Of a DNA stretch of 64,000 bases, positions 21,600 to 34,359 are shown piece by piece. The position numbers and the translations under genes were made by a program. The stretch lies in assembly GCA_030522415.1 (NCBI GenBank), contig CM060127.1:15110646-15174645 (forward strand). Direction: 5' to 3'. Numbering within the stretch: position 1 is the stretch's first letter; each line of letters opens with the position of its first letter. The notes beneath the pieces were generated by a model. It saw only the letters and a list, made by a program, of their open reading frames with translations. It ran no database searches and had not been told where the DNA came from. The DNA comes from Channallabes apus. Taxonomy: Eukaryota; Chordata; Actinopteri; Siluriformes; Clariidae.

Positions 21600-23370
21600 A
21601 GCATTAGAGCAGCTGTTTTAGGAGAAACAATTGTGGAAGATCATGCTGCATTCAAGAAAGCAAAATTGGCCATGTTTTTTTGTGTAGGATTGATGGGCAC
21701 TACCCTTCCCTTTCTCCTGTCAATCAGAGAAACCTGTCAATTATGGTTTTCTGTGAGCCGGCATAAGTAAGTTGAACAGCTTTTTCCTTGGTGTAAGTGT
21801 ATGTTAGTCCTCATTAGGGAGAGCTGTGGGAATCATGGGAATTTGTGAATGACCAAAAAGAGAAGAAAAGAAGTATATATAGCTCCAAGAATATTGTTAT
21901 AGACAACCACGTGTGCCTGCAGGCAATAACTGTGACTCAAGTCTGTGAAAACTCAGCTAATATCATACTTTATGATTCACTACTTAAGTCATATGTAGAA
22001 TCGCAAAAAAAAAAAAGACTTTTGATGTTTTTTACAGTGACAATTTGGCAAAATGTGTGTCATCCTTTATTCCATTGTGAGTTTGGAGCAAACTACAGTA
22101 ATCTAAAAAAATAATGGTACAGTACATACAAATTACTTTGAAACACCGCTGTATTTCTTTGCTATGCTAAATCAAGTGACTCACACATTTTATGATCTAT
22201 AGGGAGTTATAATCAGTACTACAACAAAAACATCACTAGACTTAAATCCACCTCTTCCAGATAATGCAAACTTGAGTTTTGTAGTCGAGCATTATTATGA
22301 CACCACTGTGTTTTTATTGCATTTATTTATATTCATGCCACTCCATTCTACATAGTTTTCCTCATTTATAATTCATCTTCATTTGTATTAGTGATTATGT
22401 TAAATTTGTGTGCACACTGTGCAGAGAGAAAATAAAAAAGTTTTTAAAAAATGTATGCACTGGGAACGGAGCCAGTATGAAGGATTGTGAGTGCTACAGC
22501 AAAGATGTGATAGTTTTACTGAGTTGTTTACCTCGGCGATGTGGAGTGTTGTGGTGGCTGGGGTTCATGGAGATGGTGGAGAACCTGGAGGAGGTGTGCG
22601 GCTCAGGATTCACAAGTAGGTTTTATGCATAATAATGAACGTATGTGTTTGTTGTTGTGATCTTTGGTTTTCTTCTCTGTATTCTATTTTTTATTTTTTA
22701 TTTTTTTAAATCTTGTCTTTCCTGCATTTGAAATTTTACAAAGTTCTCCACTTTCTGGTCACACACTTCCATGTAAATACACTGTGACACCATGAAATTA
22801 ATTATTGCTCTATAACAGCTTATCCTGAAGGTTTTGCCATTTTAATTTTAAAAATGTTTTACTTTAATAATAGTTTTACTTATAAAAAAAAAAATACTAA
22901 TAATATTTACTTACAACCTTATCAGTAGAATTCATATAGAATTTGCTTTGTAACGTAATGCAGTAATGAAATTTTGAGGAAAAGAAAAGTATTTTTAAAA
23001 CCTAATAATAGAGTTTTACTAATTAATAAATGACATCATATGTTTTAGATTTTATAGTTGCATTTCAATCATTCTTACCTTTCTTGTCTTTTGAAATACC
23101 CAATCCAATTGACCAATTCCACACAATGGTTGTTTTTCTATTACGGCGTCTCCTGAAGTGTTTCCCTCCTCTTGTACCACAGCGATTGATCAGTGCTTGT
23201 GTCTTTGACCAACCTAAAAAGTCTTCTACATACCTTCTAGGAAGGAACATTGTAGAGAAGTGGTCATGGTTACATTATGCTGGTGCAAAACGTGGCACTT
23301 GTTACAGCGTTCTAATGAACGTTTATTCTATGTGAATATGCACTGGAGAAAGTTCACAGAAAAATTACTA
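21600..23370. other. Non-coding stretch
   Basis: No gene recognised. Open frames at 22408-22632 and 23030-23335 match nothing I know and lack splice or promoter support. Confidence 0.5.
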
Positions 23371-23388
23371 CAAATAAGTTTCATGTGA

Positions 23389-23768
23389 TGGCGGTGCGGT
23401 GGTGTAGTGGTTAGCACTGTCGCCTTGCACCTCCAGGGTCTGGGTTCGATTCCCCGGCCAGGCTCGATTCCCGTCTCTGTGTGCATGGAGTTTGCATGTT
23501 CTCCCCGTGCTTGGTGGGTTTCCTCCGGGTACTCCGGTTTCCTCCCACAGTCCAAAGATATGCAGATTAGGCTAATTGGCGTTCCTAAATTGCCCGTAGT
23601 GTGTGATTGGGTATGTGAGTGTGTGTATGTGTGTGTGCCCTGCGATGGATTGGCACGCTGTCCAGGGTGTACCCCGCCTAGTGCCCGAAGTCTCCTGGGA
23701 TAGGCTCCAGGTCCCCCGCGACCCTGAACACAGGATAAAGCGGTATAGAAGATGAATGAATGAATGAA
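23389..23768 (+). mobile_element. Complete tRNA-derived SINE
   Basis: A full copy with a 13-bp target duplication AAGTTTCATGTGA (23376-23388 and 23769-23781). The head has Pol III boxes: A box around tggtgtagtggttagcac and a perfect B box GGTTCGATTCC. The body holds ctccggtttcctcccacagt and ccctgcgatggattggcac, and the tail is (TGAA)n. It is nearly identical to the copy at 51373-51739, so it is a young family. Confidence 0.92.
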
Positions 23769-23784
23769 AAGTTTCATGTGACTG

Positions 23785-24332
23785 TTTTTCCTTTTTACTT
23801 CTGCCGGGATTAACTGGAAACATCTGAAGTGGCCAAGACTTTCACACACCTCCAGGACTTTTCTTTACCTATGCCTGGTCTGACATACCTCAGTTTTCCA
23901 TTTAACAGAAAAAAAAACACAAACAGAAATACATACGCTGAGCTGCTGGAGGGCTCTGCCGGACTGCACGCACTCGTTCGATAGAGAAGAGAAGGTTTCC
24001 GATGCATAATAACATCCGAGTCTGATTTCTGATTGAAGCATTCACCAGGTCTCAGAGACCTGCGGCACAGAATCAGCTGCCAATATCCATCCTGCTGATC
24101 AGACGCTGGGCTATTTAAAGACACGGTCTGATAGCAGATTAGTCTGCCTCTACTCAGACCTTTTCTCACATCCAGTTTTTGTGTACTCCTGTTCCTTAGA
24201 TGATGCGTTTCTTTCAAACAGATTCCAGTCACAGAGGGAGGCAGAACATGAATAGACACGGCCATAGAAATATTCACATATGTGAATTATTCAGAGGAAT
24301 AATTGGAGAAGATGTTTTGTTTTGTATGTAAA

Positions 24333-24376
<44 letters not shown>

Positions 24377-25545
24377 GATTTAAGCGGAATTGAATCTTAG
24401 AGAAAATGAGGCACGAGGTGTTTCTCGAGAGACTGACTCACAAAAGCCTCAGCTATGTTTGAGGAAAATAGAAGATAATTACTGTGGTCAGTGCCACTTT
24501 CACCAGTCTCTCTACATACACATCATATTCTGGGCACATACACACTCGTACATACACACACACACACACACACACTCTGATAAACCTAAATTGCTTGGAT
24601 TTTTGAGCAGTTGTTTCTAGCCTGTGAGCGGTGAATATGCATCACTCAGGACAATGCAAACGAGCAAGACGAATCACTTTCCCATCCCTTTATCATGCAG
24701 GAACTCGTTCTCTTTGAGTGCAGATTGCAGCCCATTTGGCCAGAGAACAACTTCGCTTGTTGTTGTCTTTGTTATGCTGCAGAGAAACTTGAAATGAGTT
24801 TGCACAGCCTCATTTTAAAATGTCAGACTAGACATTTGCAGCAGGGATCGTGCTTGTATCATTTTCGCATAGCGGTGTGTTTCGCATAGGGGTGGGAGTG
24901 CAAGATTGGCGGTTCAAAAAGTTTTAGTGCGAATAACAGTTTTGTCGTGAAGGAATCCAAGATGAGTCATTTATTCTGTTAGTATAGCGCTTTTAACGAT
25001 GGACGTTATTGCAAATGCAATCAGCTCACCAGTGTGCTAGTTAGAGGTTAAAGGCAACAGTGATGTGGGAAATGTCATTATGACATGAGATGACATGGGA
25101 AGGAACGTATAAACAGACAGAGAGCAGACAAAATGGACCCCATCCACTTATGGTTGACATCAGAAAAGAATATTTGAAATTATTAGCCTTCTAATTTGCT
25201 GTTTAAACATACTGCCTGGCCCAAGAACAGTTGTTACTGAAGGGTAACATTTTTGACTTGCATTATGAAAAGAAAATAACTAACATGATTTGAAATGGCT
25301 GGAATTGGGTTAAGAACTGTTTATCACATTAGGACTGTGCTGACCTGACATCTTTGTGGCAGAAATGCAGGCTGAAAAAAAGTGATGGTGAAAATGATCA
25401 AGTTATGTGTTGAAAAATAGTACAATATATATTATATTAATACAATATAAAAATATTATCATATTATTATCATACATATGATAATATGTATGATATATAC
25501 ATACAATCATACATATGATAATATATATGATATGTACTGTATACA
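23785..25545. other. Non-coding stretch with microsatellites
   Basis: Holds (GA)n at 24340-24373, (CA)n at about 24552-24575, and an ATATAT/CATATG-rich patch at 25425-25540. No gene recognised. Confidence 0.6.
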
Positions 25546-25549
25546 TTAA

Positions 25550-25717
25550 ATTAGATTTAACTTTATTGTCATTGTGCAAAGAAAATGTATAAAGAAAGGG
25601 TCAAAGAAATGCAATTAGCATCTAACTGGAAGTGCATATGTGGACTATTTACAATAAACAGCAAATGTGGTAAATGAGGGTATAAAAGCGCAGTAGGTAA
25701 TAAGGATATGGTATATA
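25550..25717 (-). mobile_element. LINE 3' end, part 1 (split by Tc1 element B)
   Basis: Contains agatttaactttattgtcat and gcaattagcatctaactgga, the reverse complement of a common fish LINE 3' UTR (L2/Rex-like style). The sequence resumes after Tc1 element B at about 27277. Confidence 0.5.
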
Positions 25718-27274
25718 CAAACCGGATTCCAAAAAAGTTGGGACACTAAACAAATTGTGAATAAAAACTGAATGCAATGATGTGGAGATGGCAAATGTCA
25801 ATATTTTATTCAGAATAAAACATAAATCACGGAACAAAAGTTTAAACTGAGAAAATGTATCATTTTAAGGGAAAAATATGGTGAATCAAAATGTCATGTC
25901 AACAAATCCCAAAAAAGTTGGGACAAGGCCATTTTCACCACTGTGTGGCATCTCCCCTTCTTCTTACAACACTCAACAGACGTCTGGGGACCGAGGAGAC
26001 CAGTTTCTCAAGTTTAGAAATAGGAATGCTCTCCCATTCTTGTCTAATACAGGCCTCTAACTGTTCAATCGTCTTGGGCCTTCTTTGTCGCACCTTCCTC
26101 TTTATGATGCGCCAAATGTTCTCTATAGGGGAAAGATCTGGACTGCAGACTGGCCATTTCAGTACCCGGATTCTTCTCCTACGCAGCCATGATGTTGTGA
26201 TTGATGCAGAATGTGCTCTGGCATTATCTTGTTGAAAAATGCAGGGTCTTCCCTGAAAGAGATGACTAGATGTTGTTCTAGAACCTGAATATATTTTTCT
26301 GCATTGATGGTGCCTTTCCAGACATGCAAGCTGCCCATGCCACACGCACTCATGCAACCCCATACCATCAGAGATGCAGGCTTCTGAACTGAGCGTTGAT
26401 AATAACTTGGGTTGTCCTTGTCCTCTTTGGTCCGGATGACATGGCGTCCCACATTTCCAACAAGAACTTCGAATCGTGACTCGTCTGACCACAGAACAGT
26501 CTTCCATTTTGCCACACTCCATTTTAAATGATCCCTGGCCCAATGAAAACGCCTGTGCTTGTGGATCTTGCTTAGAAATGGCTTCTTCTTTGCACTGTAG
26601 AGTTTCAGCTGGCAACGGCGGATGGCACGGTGGATTGTGTTCACTGACAAAGCCCATTCTGTGATTTCCTTTACAGTAGCATTCCTGTTTGTGGTGCAGT
26701 GTCGTTTAAGGACCCGGAGATCACGGGCATCCAGTATGGTTTTACGCCCTTGACCCTTACGCACAGAGATTGTTCCAGATTCTCTGAATCTTCGGATGAT
26801 ATTACGCACAGTTGATGATGATAACTGCAAAGTCTTTGCAATTTTTAGCTGAGTAACACCTTTCTGATATTGCTCCACTATCTTTCTGCGCAACATTGTG
26901 GGAATTGGTGATCCTCTACCCATCTTGGCTTCTGAGAGACACTGCCACTCTGAGAAGCTCTTTTTATACCCAATCATGTTGCCAATTAACCTAATTACTG
27001 TTAATTGGTCTTCCAGCTCTTCGTTATGCTCAAATTTACTTTTTCCAGCCTCTTATTGCTACTTGTCCCAACTTTTTTGGAATTTGTTGACACCGTGAAA
27101 TTTGGAGTCAACATATTTTTCCTTTAAAATGATACATTTTCTCGGATTAAACTTTTGATCTGTCACCTATGTTCTATTCTGAATAAAATATTGACATTTG
27201 CCATCTCCACATCATTGCATTCAGTTTTTATTCACAATTTGTTTAGTGTCCCAACTTTTTTGGAATCCGGTTTG
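25718..27274 (-). mobile_element. Tc1/mariner-like element B
   Basis: 1557 bp with perfect outer ends CAAACCGGATTCC and complement, flanked by TA (25716-25717 and 27275-27276). The inverted ends are about 200 bp long with an inner repeat of the aaaaaagttgggac motif, an IR/DR-like layout. Same family as element A but in the opposite orientation and with better preserved tips. Confidence 0.93.
25935..26923 (-). pseudogene. Tc1-like DD34E transposase, frameshifted (element B)
   Basis: Starts at 26923 (MGRGSPIPTM). The HTH domain and linker are intact, then a short in-frame loss removes about 7 residues (ITEWALSVNT versus ITELAQEYFQKPLSVNT in element A). The first catalytic Asp is in LWSDESRFE. 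At about 26263 a small deletion of about 13 bp relative to element A (at the site that reads gaacaacatctagtcatc on this strand) shifts the frame. The second frame carries the second Asp (FQQDNARAHS) and the Glu (SPIENIW) and runs to the stop at 25935. All three catalytic residues are present but not in one frame. The length of 989 bp is not a multiple of three. Confidence 0.92.
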
Positions 27275-27276
27275 TA

Positions 27277-27500
27277 CTTTGCATAAATTGTACAGCGGAT
27301 AAGATATGTGTAGAAGATAATATGCTCAAATACCATGATATACATACTGTATGTAAATATACAGTATGGAAGTCTGTATGGTACTGTATATACAGAATAA
27401 AGATGGGTGTACAGTAATACAGTAGTGCAACGATAAACATAATTGATGCAATGTGCAAAGATGCATAGGGAATGAAGCTGTGCAATATAGACAGACATAA
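27277..27500 (-). mobile_element. LINE 3' end, part 2
   Basis: Continues the 25550-25717 fragment after the Tc1 insertion. GC-poor 3'-UTR-like sequence (gtgcaatgtgcaaag-type stretches) rich in TACTGTA/TACAGTA heptamers (five between 27335 and 27425). Confidence 0.4.
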
Positions 27501-28330
27501 GTGACAGTGCAGTGCTAAAGTTGTGAACCTGTTAAGTTATTTCTTAATATGAAATTAAATTGTGTACATCCAGTTGAAGAAATGAGAACAAACACTTTAC
27601 CACAACAGGGTGCGGCATTGCTTAAAGGTACTGCTTAAAAATGTATTGTTTGTGTAACAACCTCAGCAGCCACCTCATTTCCTCTCTCATCTGCCCCATC
27701 TACTCAGCATTCAGTAGTATACTAATCCCCGGCCTGATCATCTATCATTTGCACCTGTTTCTTACTGGTTTATGCTTTAAGTTGAGAGTGGAAAAAACCC
27801 TTCAAGTAGCCTGGAGAACTATTCCTTAAACTACATTAAAAATTAAAGAAAGTCTGGCTCTTTAAAGGTAAAATGTGAAGAAATGAGAAGTGGCTCAAAA
27901 CTTTTGTATAGTACTGTATCATTTGGAACAAATTAGTAAAACGTTGTAAAAGTTACTACCAGTCTGGTCAGAGCTGCAGTTTTTAATTAACGTACTGTAT
28001 GAGAACCTGTTTAAATTTTGGGAACTGAATAACCACCGTGTGTACATATTAAAAAGAAACCCTTACTGTATATGCACATTTCTTATTGCTCAAATTCAAA
28101 TTCAAATTTTATTTGTCACATACACAGTCATACACAGTATAATATGCAGTGAAATGCTTACACGACCGCCAGTGACCTTAAAAAGAAAATAAAAGCTTGT
28201 ACGTAAAATAAATAATCAATAAAAGGAAATACTAAAGAAATAAATTTAACTAGTAAAATTAACTGTACAATAAGGGCATAATAAAATATTGCAAAATATA
28301 GAAATATATGAGGGGGGGGAGTATATATAT

Positions 28331-28570
28331 ATGGGGGCAGTGGTGGCTCAGTCGGTTAAGGCTGTGGGTTACTGATCAGAAGGTCGGGGGTTCGAACCCC
28401 AGCATCGCCAAGTTGCCACTGTTGAGCCCTTGAGCAAGGCCCTTAACCCTATCTGCTCCAGGGGCGCTGCTCCGTAAGCTGGCTGACCCTGCACTCTGAC
28501 CCCAGTTTCCTAATTGGGATATGTGAAAATTGAGCAATTTCCCTCTGGGATTAATATAGTTCTATAAAAT
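28331..28570 (+). mobile_element. tRNA-derived SINE inside the LINE 3' UTR
   Basis: Head gcagtggtggctcagtcggt (A box), B box GGTTCGAACCCC, body gccaagttgccactgttgag and cctaattgggatatg, with an A-rich tail running into a TA tract (28590-28628). Inserted in a TA-rich patch of the L2-like 3' UTR. Same type as the fragments at 7676, 10478 and 35290. Confidence 0.85.
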
Positions 28571-28585
28571 TAAAAATTAAAAAAA

Positions 28586-28633
<48 letters not shown>

Positions 28634-28781
28634 TAAAGTGACCGTGTTTGTGCAAATATGCATGAAAGGTGACTAGTGAAAGTGACATGTGCAATTGTCC
28701 AGATGTATAAATATTTAGTGCAAGTGTGTATGAATGTGTCCACGATTGTCCAGTCAGTGTTGTGAGCTTAAAAATATGTTA

Positions 28782-30490
28782 TTAGTCCTGTGTGGAGGTG
28801 TGATTGAGAGACCTTATCGCCTGCGGGAAGAAGCTCCTCCTCAGCCTCTCTGTGTTGGCCTTTAGGGAGCGGAATCGCTTCCCAGGCCGCAACAAAGAGA
28901 ACAGTCCATTACTGGGGTGGCTGAGGTCCTTCATGACCTTCCTGGCCTTAGTCCAGCACCGCTTGCTGTAGATCGAGTGCAGGTCAGGGAGCTCAGTGCG
29001 GATGATGCGCAAGGTCCTGAGTAATGTGAACACCGAGGTATCTGAAGCTGTCCATTCTCTCCACTGGGCTCCTGTTGATGATGGGGGTCTGGTAGTTCCT
29101 CTCCTGCTTTGTACAAAAGTCCACTATCAGCTCCTTTGTCTTACTGACGTTCAGGAGGAGATTGTTCCTCTGGCACCAGTTCTCCAGATTTCCAATCTCC
29201 TCTAGGTAGTCCGACTCATCATTGTTGGTGATCAGTCCGACCACGATGGTGTCGTCAGCAAACTTGATGATGGAGGTGGAGTTGGTAGTGGCCACGCAGT
29301 CGTGGGTGTACAAGGAGTACAGCAGGGGGCTCAGAACACAACCCCGGGGAGCTCCAGTGCTGAGAGTGAGTGTAGCTGAGACATGTCCGCCCATCCCTAC
29401 TGCCTGTGGTCTGCCAGTCAAGAAAATTGGAGATCCACTGACATATACTGTAGATGAGCTGAGTCCCAGGTGCTCCAGCTTGGTGGTGAGTGTGGAGGGA
29501 ATTATGGTATTAAATGCAGAGCTGTAGTCGATGAAGAGCATTTTAACATAATTCCCTTTCCTAGTGTCCAGGTGAGTGAGTGATGTGTGGAGGAGATGAG
29601 AGATTGAATCGTCTGTGGAGCGGTTCTGACGGTATGCAAACTGTAGTGGGTCCAGTGTGTCGGGTAGTGAAGAAATGATGAAGTCTCTGATAAGGCGTTC
29701 AAAGCACTTCATCACTACTGAGGTGAGGGCTACAGGGCGATAGTCATTGAGAGAAGCAGGATGTCGTTTCTTTGGAACAGGAACAATGATGGACTCTTTG
29801 AAGCACGTGGGGATCACCGACTGAGATAAGGAGATGTTGAATATCTCAGTGAACACAGGTGCTAGCTGGTCTGCGCAGGATCTGAGAATATGGCCTGAGA
29901 TGCTGTCTGGTCCTTCTGCTTTCCTGGTGTTCACTCTCTTGAAGGCTCTCCTCACGTCGTGCTCGGAGATGATGAGCGCGTTCCCGGTGCTGGCAGTGTC
30001 TTCCTGTCTGCAGCCGTTAGCGCCGCTAGCATTAGCACCGTTAGCATTAGCATCGCTAGCGTCTTTAGCTGCAGCCTCGAAGCGAGCGTAGAATGTGTTG
30101 AGCTCGTCTGCCAGAGTCGCGTTCGTCATACCGGATGTTGGTGCTTTATAATCCGTAATTGTCCTTAATCCCTGCCACAGGCTCCTAGAGTCACTCTGTT
30201 GAAGCACTCCCATAGCGCTGCTTCGCCTCTTTCACCGCCTTCCAGACGTTGTATGACGCAGCCTTGTACGGTTCCATGTCCCCCGACGCAAGTCCCGTGT
30301 TGTAGGCAGCGGTTCGAGATCTCAGAGCGTCGCGGATGGTTTTATCCACCCACGGCTTCTGGTTGGGAAAGGTTCTGATTTTTTGTTCTGAGGTCTTTTT
30401 CTCCACCGTATCGTCCACTAGCTTCCCAATAAATCCCACAACCGCTTCCATAAACACGCAGACGTCATCATCAGAGCTGTTTCTGAACAT
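28782..30490 (-). pseudogene. Reverse transcriptase ORF of the L2-like LINE, broken
   Basis: In sense order: linker segment (KPWVDKTIRDALRSRT, 30490-30191), a frame change at about 30200, then the RT domain in one 406-codon frame: NDYRPVALTSVVMKCFERL, LQFAYRQNRSTDD, FIDYSSAFNTI, GAPRGCVLSPLLYSLY and the catalytic FADDTIV (YADD-type box). Near 29000 the frame jumps, with loss of the thumb/connection part, into the C-terminal segment (ELPDLHSIYSKRCW...RSFFPQAIRSLN) that ends at 28782. RT copies LINE RNA at nicked chromosomal DNA. Frameshift, internal deletion and missing endonuclease make this copy dead. Confidence 0.85.
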
Positions 30491-30689
30491 GTCCCAGTCT
30501 GCGTCATCTGGTACGGCAGTTGAGGACTACAAAAGACATACTGTAATGCACTGTAATGTATATGCTGTGTTCAAGTTACAGTACCAACTGTTACACATGG
30601 TAAGATTGTCATACAGTGATACAATTCTTTACTCTACAGGTCCTACAGTTTTGCAGCAACTTCAACTCAGTTTTAATAGATTGTAACAG

Positions 30690-31506
30690 ACCTTTTCTAA
30701 TTTGCATCTTCAGCTACATACTTCCAAAACTAAAGTCATGTGGCCTGGAAAAAAAAAGATCACGTTCCATCAAGCTTTCCAAGTATCTGCTCCCTTGATG
30801 GGACACCATTGGATCAGACTACTGAATATAAATATCTCGGTATGTGGCTAGATAACACTGTCTTTTTCAAAGCACATTGATAATTTGAAGTCTAAGATCA
30901 AATCAAAACGTGGGTTCCTTTATAGAATGCGTTCTACATTTACATTATCTGCTAGGAAAACTCTGGTGCAAATGACCATTCACCCCATGTTTGATTATGG
31001 TGATGTTATTTATAGATCAGCATGCAAAGGCCTGCTTCAAAAGCTTGATTTTCTCTAACACTCTGTCTTCCGGTTTATAACAAACGCTCCTTTCAAAACT
31101 CCATCACTGTACCCTGTATTCTTCTCTCAACTGGTCTTCATTGTATACCCGCCACAAAATCCATTGGTATACAGTATGGTCATTTACAAAACTCTCCTTG
31201 GTTTGTTCCCTCCTTACTTACAAGAATTGTTACACCTTTTTTCTTCTGGGTATAACACTCAATCTGCTGACAGTTCCTAAGACTTCTTCTGTATTTGGCC
31301 TGTCGTCTTTTCAGAACGCTGCTGCTAGAGATTGGAATGACCTGAAAAAAACGTTAAAACTGGACAATCTCATTCCTAAGTCTGTTTTTCAACCTAGGAT
31401 CTCAGCTCACTTTAAAGACGTGTGTAGCTGTTATTTAGACTAGCTGCTCTTATTCATTGCTGCTCCACTCTTCACATGTTTGTATATGTGTGTGTATGTA
31501 TGTATG

Positions 31507-31539
<33 letters not shown>

Positions 31540-31577
31540 AGTATATGTATGTGTGTGTTTGTGTATATGTATGTATA

Positions 31578-31634
<57 letters not shown>

Positions 31635-31876
31635 TCATTTAATTTTTTTTTACTTATTATTATTATTATTATTATTTTATAAAAAAAAATTTATATGTAA
31701 CTTATTTACTGTTTATTGCTTTCATACTTTTAGTAATTTTGTTTATATTTCTTAAAATGTTTTATTTTTATCAGTTCCCCCAAAAGGCTCAGCCTTTGCC
31801 AGGCCACAGTTGTAAATAAGAAACCTATTCTTAATCTGTCTTGCCTGGTTAAATAAAGGTAAATAAAATAAAATAT
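30690..31876 (+). mobile_element. 3' end of another non-LTR retrotransposon
   Basis: Plus-strand decayed coding sequence with RT thumb-type segments in broken frames (EYKYLGMWLDNTVFFKAHI, GFLYRMRSTFTLSARKTL, PMFDYGDVIYRSAC). It is followed by a 3' UTR containing microsatellites and a tail gcctggttaaataaaggtaa with (AAATA)n. The clade is unsure (Nimb/L2-like style). At least three in-frame stops. Confidence 0.7.
31477..31680. repeat. Compound (GT)n, (TA)n, (TTA)n microsatellite
   Basis: GT tract at about 31509-31538, TA tract at 31579-31629 and TTA tract at 31656-31678, all within the LINE 3' UTR. Confidence 0.9.
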
Positions 31877-31879
31877 GTT

Positions 31880-32445
31880 TATGAATACAGTTGTTAAAGC
31901 ACAAGTCTAAAGTATGCAGATGAGATTATCCCCTGAAGCATTTGAGAGTCCAAATGTTCACTGCCCAAGTTTGGACAGTTTGGAAAGAAGCCAGACTTCT
32001 AGGTATTGCTGGAAATGCAGATACATTTACAAGAAGAATGTCAGACTAGGCTGACATTCAAATGAACATCCACAAACCACAGGCTTCAGCATACAATGGA
32101 TGCCTTGAAGTTGCTGTGAATAGCTCTTGAAATGCTTATCGTGTCACGACGCTGCCAAGTTTGTTTTCCTGTCAGAAATCCTTCAAATGTAAGGTTATGT
32201 GGTTGCATTGTGGGTGATGGATGTTTTGGAGACCGTTAAAGCCATAACAATGAGAACATTAACCACATTCAAGCATACAGTACATTTATACTGCTGTAAA
32301 GTAGACCAGTTTGGAGGTTGCACTCATGATGTAGTACTGTACAGTACATGTGTTTGAGAAGATTTGGTAGGAAATCTGTATATTAAATACCAAAGCTGTA
32401 TATTAATACCATGCAAAATATATATATTTTAAATGATTGACCTGT
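31880..32445. other. Non-coding stretch
   Basis: Nothing recognised apart from three TACAGTA/TACTGTA heptamers at 32275-32346. Confidence 0.5.
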
Positions 32446-32447
32446 CA

Positions 32448-32715
32448 CTAGGTGGCATGGTGGCATAGTGGTTAGCACTGTAACCTCACACCTTAAAGAG
32501 TTAGAGTTGGCTTACAGTTTGCATGGAGGTTGCATGTTCTCCCTGGTGGGGTTCCTCCAAGTTCTCCAGTTTCCTCCAACAGTCCAAAGACATGCAGATT
32601 AGACCAACCATGTGTGCTTGTGTGCCCTGATCGATTGATTGGCACCCCGTCCAGTGTATACAGTACCACGCCTAAGGGTATAAGTCCCCTGGGATAGGCT
32701 CCAGGCCTTCCAGAT
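32448..32715 (+). mobile_element. Diverged SINE (family of 23389-23768)
   Basis: Head ggcatagtggttagcactgt, body tccagtttcctccaacagtc and gattggcaccccgtccag, near-end cccctgggataggctccagg. It lacks a clean B box and tail. A TACAGTA at about 32659 interrupts the position that reads gggtgtaccccgcc in intact copies. Confidence 0.8.
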
Positions 32716-32719
32716 GCCT

Positions 32720-33462
32720 CCAATTTCCAAGCCTCCATGTTTCCAATTTGTGATTATGACATTGAGGTGGTGTTGATATCCAACAGGATATACAGCAGCA
32801 GTAGGTTTTGTGTCTTAAATCGGAAGTAGTCATGTATTGCAGGAATTTGTTTAAAAATTGCATCAGGGTAATTAAATTATTAGACATAAATGTAAATGTT
32901 GTGTCAAGTTCATGAACAGGAACATAAAGGCTGTTAAAGAGAATGGAACCACGTAAGAATCGATCTAATGACGCTGTATTACTTGATCCAACAAGGTACA
33001 GTAAGTGAGGAGTATGATGTAGAATGAAAAAAAAAAAAACAAATCTGAAAACTCTCCCTTCTGATCGTCTATTGATCCCTCTGTCAGTCCGCGCCAACCT
33101 GACTGTGCGACAGCAGCCGGTCTCCATGACAACAGCCTTTCAGGCATACGTCCTGCTTCTCTTGTGTGCTCATGTTTATGCTAACCTTTATTTTAACACC
33201 TCCTTTTCTCCCTAAAGAGAGGGCCAGCATTTATTCAGCAAACACCCATATGGCTATGTCTCAGAAGAAAGCCACTTGTAATATAAATTTTTTTTTGTTC
33301 CTCCAGAGATTCTATAGCTGGTTTAGGTGTGGACTTGAAAGAAAGCATAACTAGACAGCACGTCCTGCAAACATGTCCCAGATTGCATTGCACAGTCGCA
33401 ACATTCATCTCTCTTTGACTACTGTACCTCTCTGCTGTAACTCTCTCAACTCTCCAGTATTC

Positions 33463-33527
<65 letters not shown>

Positions 33528-34355
33528 CAGCACCATGACAGCGGGTAACTGCAGATATCGCTCATGCTTTGTTTGCCAATAGAGACGTTGCGTGTAAATA
33601 AAGCCCATGCCACAGCTCCTCTCTTCATCCCCTCTCTATTTTGCTCTCGCACCCAATTTTTTTATCTCCTCATCTTGTCCACCTCATCCCCTCTCTCTAC
33701 ATCCCTCTTGTTATCGCTCCTTTTCCTCCTTGATGATTTCTACACCATCTTTCGGACTCTAAAACCCGCCATATTGATCGACCTGGGAAGCAGAGGTAAG
33801 AGATAAATAGAACTCTCTGACCATGAAAAGGTTTTTTTACTCATATGGATAGATAGAGGGATAGAGAGTCATTTTCTCACTCTGACAGCCTCTCTCAAGT
33901 TTTATTCCCACTCGACCGATGTGCTCAGGTCGGATCGGTGCACCTACACCTGGTGATTAACTGGAATGGAGAGTCAACACAGAGGAAAGGTTACCAAAAC
34001 TCTGCCCTTTGACAAAGCGCAGGGCTTTTAATGTGTGATAAATGTTGCACCACCTGTTTTAGTTGTCATTCTCTATGCAAGTGTCTATGAAAAAAAAAAA
34101 TCAGTCCAGCCAGCCTTGATTCACTTTGCAAACAAGATGAAAGATGGCGCGCTCAAACATAGCCCAAGTTACACCCAACAAATTTTTATGAAATCATAAA
34201 AATGACAGATGAACCAACTGATGATCACATAAGCGTTGTGGATGCTACCTGACACTCTCCCTGCCCTCATTTTCCAGCTCACCTTAATAATGACTTGCCT
34301 TTTATTGTTTATTTTTTTATTAAGCTGAAAGGAGAAATAAACCAGGCACCTTGAA
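32720..34355. other. Non-coding stretch with CA microsatellite
   Basis: Contains a (CA)n tract at 33468-33522 and pyrimidine-rich sequence at 33640-33740. No gene recognised. Confidence 0.55.
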
Positions 34356-34359
34356 GTAC

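Larger units (their letters stand above)
28089..30527 (-). mobile_element. L2-like non-LTR retrotransposon, 5'-truncated
   Basis: Minus-strand LINE. Its 3' end at 28089-28125 is a short tandem tail (repeated AAATTTGAATTTG-type units in sense), then a 3' UTR interrupted by a SINE at 28331, then coding sequence from 28782 to 30490. There is no endonuclease domain, so the 5' part is missing. This is the usual outcome of target-primed reverse transcription. Confidence 0.85.

Noticed and set aside
23030..23335. 101-codon plus-strand frame
   Set aside because: Not recognised, no exon borders, AT-rich surroundings.
28380..28400. Pol III A and B boxes as a possible tRNA gene
   Set aside because: They belong to the SINE head; no cloverleaf or anticodon stem can be drawn cleanly.
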